A stretch of 64,000 nt of DNA from Straminergon stramineum (Eukaryota; Streptophyta; Bryopsida; Hypnales; Calliergonaceae): positions 30,546,906 to 30,610,905 of the forward strand of contig OY987264.1 of assembly GCA_963920665.1 (NCBI GenBank), written 5' to 3'. This document shows, piece after piece, positions 29,601 through 41,600 of this stretch. The notes below the pieces were generated by a model. The model saw nothing but the letters and a program-made list of their open reading frames with translations, searched no databases and was not told the origin of the DNA. The translations under genes and the position numbers were made by a program. The stretch's first letter is position 1; each line of letters opens with the position of its first letter.

Positions 29601-32600
29601 AGGAAGGCTCTTTTTTGTCTCATGATTCATGTAGACATTGCACTCTTCCTGAATGTCTTGTTCTATTTCTGAATCTGCAACTATCATTGCCAACATGGTC
29701 CGTAGGACCATAGTGGAAAGGTGAAGATAGTTACCTCATTGTTGTTGTTGAAATAGAGACCGAAGTTGGTAGTTGCGTTGAATGCAAAGACTCGACGTTC
29801 ACGAAAGACTACAAATGTTAATGTGAAGGCCAAGAAAAACCAAGATACAAAGAAATCCACCCTTGTGGACACTACGGGACTCTAGACTTGTAGACCAAAG
29901 CGCATATATAAGAAGCAAGTGGCTTTAAATCCTACTTGTAGCGAAAGAAGCATAGTCATTGTTGATGGCAGAGTTTTGCAGCCACGCCTCTACCAAATGC
30001 TACCGGACATTGGACAATTTGTAGCCAATAATATTAAACAATCATATTGCCGTGCTTGAATGCGATGAACATGGGAGGTCTAACTCCATTTGTAGTTGAA
30101 TTTAGAGCATCCCTTTGTAATTTTTTTGATTCCAAGAACATTGGCATGGAGATAGATTTAAACTCACACCTAGAGAACTTGGAGGTAGAAGAACCCCTCC
30201 TCCTCCAAGGACCGCCAATATTGTTTCATTTGGTGAATCCAAGTTACGTAGGGCTCCTGAGAATAGAAGAATAGTTTTGTGCAAGCATAGATAAGCCTCA
30301 CAAAGGCACCCAAAACACTACTAATAAACATTTTGAACCTTGATCTCAATGTGGTTCTACCTAATTGAAACAATGAGAAAAACTCGGCAACAATGGAGGA
30401 AACACAACATAGTAATGCCTTCCTCCAATCCTCTAAAAAATTGTGCCATTCCTATGTAGTCCAAATGACTATTCCGGCAAAACACAATGATTTCACACGA
30501 AACCCTAGGGCTAAAGAAAACAACCTTCACATCCAAAACATTGCAAATGTCTTAAACACTGATACAATACTAAGCAATGCAGTACCACAAAACATTGCTC
30601 TATTGGGAGACACAACTGACGTGCAATACACTAGAGGGTGGGTTTATACACTAAGTGCTTGATTGTATGCCGAATGTTAAAAAAACTACGGAGGGTAGTG
30701 TTGGTCCTCCCCCCTAGTCCCAAATTTCCTAAACCCTAGAGCAACAAGTGCTTAATTGTACGCTAAGGGTTAAAAAAAGGGGGGAGGATAGTATTGGTCC
30801 TCCTTGTGTTAATTTCCTAAATCCTAAAGCGACAAATACATCATTTTATGCCAAGGGTAAAAAAAAGGGGGGGAAGGGGGGGGGGTGCTCAGTCTCTATC
30901 CAATCAAAGAAAATTGAAACCCGTAAGTGCTTCAAGGTGTGTCCAAGGAAAAAAAAGGGAGAGTGTGCTGTTGGTGCTCAGTCTCCACTAAGTTAAGAAA
31001 AAAATAGAAGCCCATAAGTGCTTCAAGGTGCATCCAAGGGAAAATAATGGGGAGGGTGGTGTTCATTGTCCTACTACACCCAATAAAACAAAACGAGAAC
31101 CAACAAGAGTTTGCAGTGTATTTGAGGATCATTTGAAGTAACCCGAAACATTAGAAAATGAAGATCTCTAGTGTTAAACCAAGCATGATGACTTGAATGA
31201 GAAAATCATGATCGTTCATTTTCAATGTAAGATTTTGGATGCTAAAACTAGATTTGAAAAATAAAATTCTAAAATAGAAATTGCTCAAAATAGTATATTG
31301 GTCTTATTGTATTATATTTCAAAATATTGTAGACACCCAATTTGGGTGTTGCGAGCATTTAGGACTTATTATTCTTTGGAAAGTAAAAAAAGTGTCCTCT
31401 TCATTATTTTTTTTTAAGCTCTTGGAACTCTACTCTTGAATATGAAAATTGAAAATTGAAAATTAGTTGTGTACCTAAATTGGAGAAATAACTATTTTCC
31501 TTGCTTACTTCCTTACATCTTTGGACTCACATTCTATTTCATCAAGTTTTACACAGATTTGTTTGACACATTTATAAAATGATTTAATGCAAAATCCTAT
31601 AATGAAATGATGGAAATTACAAGTGCAATGAACCCTAACCCTAACCCAAAGAGAATTACAACCTAAATCCTAAACTGAAAGACATGTAGTTGCCCCAACC
31701 CTAATTGCCAAAATCGTAGCTGCTAAAATCCTAATGCTATTGTGAAACACCGAACGAGTGAACGAGTACCATCATGCATGACAAATGTGGCATGGGGCAT
31801 GGCTTATGCATGTTAAGTCCCAATAACCTTATACATGATGGGTATGGGTCTAGTCAACAACTGAAACATTGAGGCTGAAACACTGTGGAATACCTCTTGT
31901 ATTTATTGCTAGTAAAAAAAGATGCGTGCATGGATGTCCATAGGGGACAAATTCAAACTATGGCACGGAAAAACAACACATTAAAGTAGCCAATAGAGGC
32001 AAGAAAGTGGTAGGAAGTGGCAAGCTCATAAAACAGAGAATGAGTTTTAGTGTGCACCCTAAGTTAGTGGGGTTGAGGTGATGAGGTAGGTGTGAGTGGC
32101 CATTAACCGCTTAGGGTAGAGCTTTTAGAAGGGGAGGTGGCCACCCCAACTACTCCATTCCACGTGGAACAAGGGTTAGGATAGAAAGAAAAGAAGGGAA
32201 AGAAAAGAAAGGGGAAGATGGGAAGTTGGCCAAGGACAGGAACCCCACAAATTGTATTCAAACCCGACATTCGGAATTCATTCAAGCAATCATCCAAATC
32301 CACAAGGTGACATGGCGGTGAGGGACATGTTGAAAGGAAGTCTCAACCATTAAGTGGAGGAGCCCCAGGCCAAGGTAGGACACTAACACTTCCCTTTTCA
32401 AGTTTAGTTCGCTTCATTTTTCGAATGTAGAGTAGGGCCGAGGCCTAGGGGTGGATAGCACCTTTAGAATAGAGGGTCAAATCAAGTTTAGCATTAGAAT
32501 CATAGAATAGATGTCAAGGGGGTTCTAGGGGTATAAAATACACTTCAAACCAACTCATAAGAAGGGAGATACAAGTGGATGAAGTTTGGGATCCAGAATG

Positions 32601-35600
32601 GATGAAGTTGGGTGAAATACACCTATCCAAACCCAAACTTGGAATATACTCATGAGTTAATAGGATAGTCTTAGGGTCCAAAAGTCAAGGTCGTTTGAGT
32701 TAGGGAGGGGGTCCAAAGGGATGGACAAAGTTTAGATAGCCTCTTCAAGGACTAAACTTCATCCAATTTTTGTGCATCTTAGGTTTTTCGAAATGGCATG
32801 ACCTAATTTACAAGTCAGGAGTAAGGTTGGAGGCTCAAATTCGGGGAGGGGGCCATTTTTACTCGCATTTTCAATTGACCTTATAAAAAGGCCAAAAAGC
32901 ATGCACATGGTCTTGGAAATGGATGATCCTTTTTTGAGTCAATAAGTGTCATTTCTTTTGCTTCATTTAAGGACTATGATGAGGTGACAATTGTTATTGT
33001 GATAAGCATAGATCACTGGTAGTTTGCTTGTAATTCAATTCCCCATTAACTTAGCGTTACATACAAGTGTTGTGAAGGAATTGCAATGATTATCTTTTCT
33101 GGTAGGAAGTGCTCACTTTAATGATTGACATGAACAGGCAAAGCACTATGTAAATTAGTTTTTGGACACAATCGGTCTCTTCAAAGGCTTGTTGTGATTA
33201 GTAACTACTGAAGCTAATGGGCAAGAATAGTGACCTATGGACATGTCACTTTGAAATACCGTTTTTAATTCTATTTCACTCGGAAATTTTTGGAAAAATC
33301 CCCTAATTATTGCTTCTACTTTTCTCTCTCCACCAAATTCTTTTTGTCCTATTCCGCAAAACTAATTTGCACATGAAGGTTTGTTTCCCCTTTAGTGCAG
33401 AGTTCAAGAGCCTCCTACCTTAGTAGATGTAGATTACATCCAGTTCTACTAGAAAACCACAGTAGTCAAGGGATCGAGGTAGTTGGAGTAACTTCTACAC
33501 TTAGACTAGTTTGGGGTTCATCAGTGAATTATAGGACTTAGGAAGCTTAGAAAAGATCCTTTGCCTGGGAAGCATAATGAACCAATGTTAGGCACCTGTT
33601 AGAATAGAATTCATCCCCCCCAAACATGGCTTGGGTGGATTGACCCCCTCACTTATTCCCAAGTAAAAATCTTGAAATTTTTTATTTTTCAGACATGATA
33701 AAATTTGCAAATTTTGAATTCATATTTGCAATCAGAGGCCCCAAATTAGCTAGGAGACGTAGCTAGGAGAGGTAGAGATGATAAATTAATGAAGCACAAA
33801 ATAGGAGGTCTTTTTTTTACATGCACCCCTACAATGACTTGGGGGGATGAGCGAGGGGGTCAATCCACCCCGGTCCCCAAACACAAGAACCTAGTTGTGC
33901 TCATATATTTTCCAAGGGTGGATAAATATCCGTTGACAATGCCCCAGAGCAGAAGTTTTGCCACTCTAAGTCCAATATGTTGTTTGTTGGGTAGGACTAA
34001 GAAAATCACAAAATATCAAGTTCAAATTTCAAATATTTTCCTCTCATAGAAAATACTTGTGTCTACATGGAAAGCTTTTATTCATTCTATTTGGACTAGT
34101 GATGAAAAAGTTATGGACAATCTTGTTTTTTAGACAAACTAAGCATCTTCATAAAAAAAAAACCTCATAGGATTCATTTATTAATGCAATTTTCACAACT
34201 TTTCAAGAAAAAAAATTCTACAAAGTTAAGTTCACTTGCTAGAAAAATCTCACCATTGGTATTATTGTGTCTCAATTCCTTTTTAAAGCTATTAACAATT
34301 TAGTTTTTCCTACAGTCTTATACCTACTTCTTCTTAACAATTTAAAAAAAATTGAAAATCAAGTGCACTTTTTTGGAATTATATTCCTAGACTTTCAACT
34401 CAAATCTTCAAAATAGGATTTTTTTCCATTCAACATGGATAGTGCAAAAATTTTAAGCTAAGAAGGTTCAAAGCCTTAAAACCTAGGTAGATAAGGTGAA
34501 AAAACCTTGGTTCTCTTCATTGAAAATGCAAATATCTTGTAATCCGTATGACCAAAATTTATGAAACTTCTTCTACATATTTTTGTATCACTCTAGTACA
34601 AGATCCCCAATATGGATAGATATGCAAAAGAAATGACAGTTTTGAGTGAAATTTGATTAAAAAAAAAAAAAAAGACCTTGATACTTTAAAGGTTAAATCT
34701 TGGGTGTTTTATTTAGTTTTGAGCAAATGCTTAATAAACCATTTTATGGTCATTGCTCAACTTTAGGGGCAACCAAGATCCCTTTTTTTTCAATTCATAT
34801 TTTTTTTCATGTAGTTCATCAAATTATATTTTTGTAGACATAATTTTTATTTTGGACAACGGCAAATGCTTCTTTTGGAGAATTTGAAAATAAAGGCCCT
34901 CAAAGTCATTTTGCTTGTGAAAAAATTATTGATTTTTTTGAATGGATCTTTGCTTGAAGTCATCTCAAAATGTTCATGAATGCTGAAAGCCTTCGAAAAT
35001 TTGATAGTAGACTAATTTGATAGTGGTAAACAATATCCCATGGTTATATCTTTCAAAATGTAAATCTAGAAGAAATCATAATTTCATTTCAAAATTGGCA
35101 ATTTAGAGGTGTTTTTGGAAAGACTTCCTTTGGACATTTAGGGATTATCCTCTAAAATCCCAAGTCCTTCTATTCTTCAAAAGTCAAAACCACTCAATAA
35201 TGTCATTTCCAATGCAAAGAGAAAAAAATTTAAACATATGTTTCTTTTGCATATCCTACCACAAGATCTTGCACTAGACTAGTACAAAATGATTGGAAGA
35301 AATTTTGAAAACTTTTGATAATAAACATTACAAGATATAAACATTTATATTGGAAAAAAAAGCCTTTTGTACCAAGTTTGACTAGATTATAAGGCTTTGA
35401 ATCCTCTAAATGTAAACATTGTGATGTTGAATAATGGAGTTCAAGGTTTAGAAAAAAAACAAAAAACTTGATAAGTAGTTATGAGATAGAAAAAAAATAC
35501 AATTGTTAATAGCTTCAAGATGGAATTGAAACCATTAGACGAAATTCAGCTATTGTAAAGGGCCCTAAGTTCCCCTGAGTTCCTGAAGTGTGGAAACTCA

Positions 35601-38600
35601 ACCACAGCAGCAAGCTATATCAAATAACAATAATAAATTCTTATTTTTAAAATATTTTTTGACAAGAGATTATTTTTTATTATTATTATTTATTATTTTT
35701 GGCCAATAGTGGTTGGTTCCCAACATGGAGAACCATTTGCAACAGCCCTTTACAATAGTTGAATTTCATCTAATGACACTAACCATAGTTGTGAGATTGT
35801 TTTAACAAAAATAATAGATATGTGGACCTTTTTATTGAAGTGTTTTAAGAATTGAGTTAGGAAACATACCTAATATATTATTTTCTCAAGAATTTGCTAA
35901 GATTACCTACAAAAAATGCTCCATGATTTCACATCACTTATTCAATTCTTTCTATACAAACAAAAGTATAGTCTATAAGAAAAAAAATTGGAAAAAATAT
36001 TCTAGTTTGTTGGTTGCCTAATTGCATTTGACTATTTTCTAGTTTGGATGGTATAAATTTTGTTCCTAGTCTCCAATTCAAATAAAAAAATTATATTCCT
36101 AAAAACCAACCAATTTTCTATGATCCACAAAAAAAATTCAAAAATGATTCTATAAATTGAGATCATAGGACCTTGACAAACCTTGAAGAGTTCCCCATGG
36201 AGACTTTTGGGACTTTAGTGTTTAAGATATCCAACAGAAAAAAAAATTACTATTTCTAAAGGCTTAAATTCTACAAATCTATCATTACTATCCAATTATA
36301 GTAGACAAATACTATAAATGAAATCATGCACAAATGTGCATCAAATCTTTTGAAACTTTATTGAAATATAATTATACAAACAAATATTCATATGAGGTAT
36401 CCTCCCTTGGGTATTTAGGATTTAACCCCTAATGACTCATGGGGGTGAACTTTCAAAATGGGCCAAAGCAACCAAGAACTTGACCATTTTATTTGCTCCT
36501 TTTTTCTTGGGATCAAATAGAATGTAACTATAGGATCTTGTAGTTAGCATTGAAATTGAGGACCTCCAAAAATTTCAGATTATTTGATTTCATAGTTTAG
36601 AAGACAATGAAGTTTGAAGTGTTATTTGAGTTAATAGAAAAACAAGGCAATGCTTTTTGAAGGAGCTTATCTTAGTGATAACATTTGGAAATGAAGAAGT
36701 TTTGTTTTTAGTGTTAGACAAGAGAGTTGAAAAATTCTCACCTAAAATTTCACAACATTCTAATCATCTTGCAATTTTTAGTGGAGCTTACAATGCATTG
36801 TCGTCACTAAAATGAGAATTGAATTTTTTTTTAAATAGTAAGAATAGGCACATTTGTCTTCTCCTTGAGCTCCTTGGATCTGCTCTTTTTGAGATGGGCA
36901 ACTATGGCATTGATTGGTTGACTTTCTAGTCCATTACTACACTAAAACCCAAAAAACTTGAGCCATGATCTATACTTCACTATTGAACTTTATAAATTCC
37001 ACAAGGTGAAGTTTAACTCAAATTTTGATATAATTTCCACCAATGAATTTATAAAGTAGTCTATTTCCCGAAAATGTTCTTTATTTGTTTTTTAAATCAA
37101 AATTTGTGGAGGCTCTGTGACCAAGAAATGGCCACTTGGGTCATTAGGGGTTAATAGTCTAAGATCAAAATTTATTTTTAAATATTGAGAGCTACTTTGG
37201 AGTCTCTCTAAAATGTACTTGACATGGTGTAGCTAGTATCGATATAAGCATTTGGCATCAATTTAGAAACTACTGCTTGCTAGTCAAATATCTCTAATCT
37301 ACTAATTATTTTAGTGACCATCTCATGAAATGTAATCTACTTGTACATCATATCATACTATTTGCATCCCTAATTAAATTTTGTAGCACTTAGCAAGATT
37401 GAAGTTTATATATTCAACTAACATTGAAATGAATCAAGGCTTTGATATGTGAAATATTGTGAGTGTTCAACTTCATAGATCATATCAATTGAGCCTTATT
37501 CCATTACTATTATACATGTTTTACTTACTATTACTATATTTTGTTGTTGTCTCACAAGGAGATGACACTAGTAAAGAACATACTTAAATAGACTAAGCTT
37601 TAAGACCCACATTTGGTATACTCATGTACGAACTCTATTAGTGCAAATTTATACTATTAAAGTAGTCATTTGTTTTGTTTGCTTATAATGTACATCATGA
37701 TTTTCTAAATTTTCAGGCCATTTAGGGCACATTTGGTGTCATTGTAAAGCCCTTGGAGAGATGTTTGCACAAAGCAAGTTTCATCGAGTTTTGGAAACTA
37801 AGCAAAAGATTTTGAATTTTGAATTTTTATACTAACAAAAATTATAAAATTGGTTGAGGGCCTATAGATTGACAAGCTCAAGAATACTTCAACTGCCATG
37901 CTATCGCACCAATACTTTTATTCTTATTTCTACTTTTCCTTTTGTTTTGTTTGCTTTGATTATGATGGCAATTGAGATCCCACAACCAACGGACCAATGA
38001 GGGCACCCTTGGTACCATCAGAAAGCCTTGGACATAGGTGTGTGACACTATAAGAAACTCAAGTTTTTTTGGACATCATAGAAAACGTGAAAGGACATTC
38101 AATTTGACATGGAAGAAATCAACGTTGATGTCACCTAAAATTTGTTATAATGGACGGGCCAAAAACGTGGTGAAATCTAGAAAGATATGGGCGATTAAAG
38201 CTTGTTTTTTTCTAACATCACAAAAAACATTGCATTAGAAAAAAATTTAGCCCTCAAAGGGGTTGCTTCCCTTTGAGAAGTTCCTCTCAAAAGAACACAC
38301 AACCCCTTTGAGGAATAGTGGTCACTATTCATCATCAATGATGAATAGTGCCACAATAAAAAGATATTTAGAAGATATTTAAAAATGAATATTTTTTAAT
38401 TAAAAAGTATTTTAAATAATTTTAAATAATATTAAAATAATAATAGTAATCTAACGTGGTCGCACTAATGCCACATTACATCTCACAATTTTATAATTTT
38501 GAATTTATTTTAAGATTAATGTTTTAATTACATTTTAAATATTTTTTTCATTCTTGAATTGAATTGTCCCGTGAGAATGAGGCTCTGCACCGCATGAATG

Positions 38601-41600
38601 AGGCTTTGCAGTTTGTTGGCCCGCCTAGCCAAGGAAATAAAATAAAATAATAATAATAATAATTTTTTTTTTCGAATTTCTTTTTTCCGGCCTCTGTTCC
38701 CTGTTGTTCCTTGTTGTCCGGGACTCATAGCCCTTTAGAAGGTTCCATGGTTGTTCGGCCAAACAACTCGACAACACGACGAACATGACATCCAACATGT
38801 CTAGTAGACCTCCTTGTCCATCTAATAAAGTCAACTTTAAGGTTGACTTTCAAATAAAGCTCTTTCTATTTCTAATCTTGACATATTTGAGTTTCATTTT
38901 ATTGAAGTGTCTCAATTTAATAATCACTTATTACATTCTAAATTATAGATCATAAATAAAGGGAGATTTCAAATTGGCTCTGTTGCTAGGATAAGGCCTT
39001 ATGCGACAAAATTGTTTAGTATATGTGACACTCATCTTATACAACACGCGACGTCAGACGAACAACTCGACACCCGAACCCCAATATGCGTTCGACAAAA
39101 CAACCCTAGAGGGTTCATATCTTTTCTAATGTCTTCCAAGATCCCTACAATGTAGCACGTGGACACCACATAAGTGCCACATAGGCGAGGAGAGCCACTG
39201 GAATTTTTTCATCCATCCTATCTATGACATGGCACTTTGACGTGGTGGCGGGAAAGTGATGTGGTAACCAAAGATGATGACATGGCATGCCTAGTTAGCA
39301 TACTTTTTTGTCATTTGAAAATTTTAATTTTAATTTTTTAGACATCAAATTAAATGTCTAAACATTTTTTGAGATGTCAATTTGTGCATATTATACCTAT
39401 TAGGCAAGATCAATAAAAAATAATGATTAAAAATAAAATAAAATGAACAAGCAAATTTTTTTGAATTCAACAAGAATTGAAGAAAACTTACCATCTACCA
39501 TCAAGAGAAGTTTTGATGGCAAAATGAAGGAATTCCTTCATTAAAAGTTAGTGAATATGAAGATAACAAAAGTCATATTTATATCCATTGTTCGTCCATG
39601 GTGAGACAAAAGACATGGGATAACTAGAATATGGGAACTTGACCATTGTACATCTTGACACTATTTTAAACATCTAAACGTTGTTTTAGACATTTAACAT
39701 TGAACACAATTCTTGTTTTTCATAGCCCATATTGTTTATTTCGCTTCCGACTACCCGCTTGTATAAAGACCATCTCTTTTTCATCCATAGTGCACATCCA
39801 TCCATTTCCTTTTTTGAGAGGGCATGCCATGTGACTACACTTCCCCTAAATTTTTCACATATGGTCAACTCTTACCATAGACCATAGTAATTATTATTGA
39901 CTTACCCATAGTCAAAATGGGTCTACTTGTTGACGTGACAATCTCTGGGTTTTTTGGCATTTCAAAAAACATCATCATGTCTTTAGTCATGTCAAATAAA
40001 ACATCGCCAACCATAACATCAACTTAGTATTATAGTAATGTGCCAATGTTCTCCCCAACATCCACAAAAATCTACCTTCTTGGGCCAGTTGCCCTTCGAC
40101 ATTGTCATGTTTTGCCAGACATCATGTGTTAGTAGTCAAACACAACCCAAAACGTGGATTTCTTGTAGTGTGACCTCTATCTATAGCATTGATGTTGAAT
40201 ATAATGTAACGCAAAGATTGATAGCATGCATGATTAAACATCAATGTTGTGGATGATTTGCCCTACTTGAAGAATTTAAAAAATGGACATGAAAGCAACT
40301 TTAGTAAATGATGAAGCCTTATTGGCAATCACAAATGACATACTAATGGTTGCATACTAGTTTATATCATTAACCCCTAAACACCTATTGTCCCCTTTGG
40401 GAATAAAATGGATTTTGGGTAGATTCCTATGGCCTCAATTTTTGTTGTGACTTTTTGAAAGTTTTTTTGAAGATAGAAAAATACATTAGCTTTTGGAGAA
40501 TAAATTTTTTATTTCAATCAGTGCCCAAGAGCAAAGTTATGAAACTCTAAGTCCTGAATGGGGTTAATTGGGTAGCATAGAAATAATTAAAAAAAATCTA
40601 AGTAAAATTTTCAAAATTTTGCTTCTCATAGAAAATACTCTTATCTAAATGGAAAGATGGGATTCATTCTATTTGAACTAGTGATGAAAAAGTTATGGAC
40701 AATCTTTTTTTGTTGGGCAATCTAAGCATCTTCTTGGAAAAAGAACTTACATGATTCCTTGTTTACAAAAAGATTCAAAAAATTATACAATATAAAAATT
40801 TATAGAGTAACTTGATATTACACCTCAACACTATAGATGATTTGCCATATTTAAAGTATTCAAAAATATATATGAAAGGATCTTTAAGAGGGCTTAGTTA
40901 TCAGTTTTATGGAAATTCCAAATGACGTACAAATAGTTGTAGCAAAGATACATGGGCTATAGAATACTTTGTCTATCTTTTGAGTGGATAGTAAGGACAG
41001 GTATGCACCCAAAAGACAATGGGATTGGTTTTTTAAAATTGTATTACCCCTCTTATCAAAAATTTTGGAAAAAACTATTTCCATGCTTACTTATATTATT
41101 GATGAGTAGTTTACTTGGCAAACAATATGGGTTATATCACATATTCAATATGTATTCAATAATTAGTATGTATACAATATGTATTATTTATTCAATACGT
41201 AATAAGTGTATAATTAGTATTCAGTACCCATTTTCTGTATCCATATATATACGATATACTTATGGTATCATAATATTCATATCAGGATCAACGGCAAGGA
41301 AGGGGGTGTTTTTATTTTTTTTCAAAAAAAATCAATGGCTACTAATTTGGGGGGGAGGAGGGGGCTAATTAATTGAGTAGGAAGTGGTCTATCTTTTGAG
41401 TGGATAGTCCATAATGATATTGCAGCCCATATTTTGCTTTTATTTTCGTTGTCACTTTCACTTTCACCTTTTCACATTCATATTTTCTTTATTCCTACTT
41501 CATTTCTAAAATGTATTTGGCATACTACTTTTGTATGACAAAAAATTGTTAATTTTAAATATAATGCAAAAATTGATTGCACTCATCAATCAATACCTTC

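Noticed and set aside
28564..31000. Possible retroelement polyprotein
   Set aside because: Only short open pieces with no protease, reverse transcriptase, RNase H or integrase motif; left as a degenerate block.
28580..31890. Weak inverted similarity between about 28580-28870 and 31620-31890
   Set aside because: Only a few short shared pieces around CCTAAATCCTAATG; too weak to call terminal repeats.
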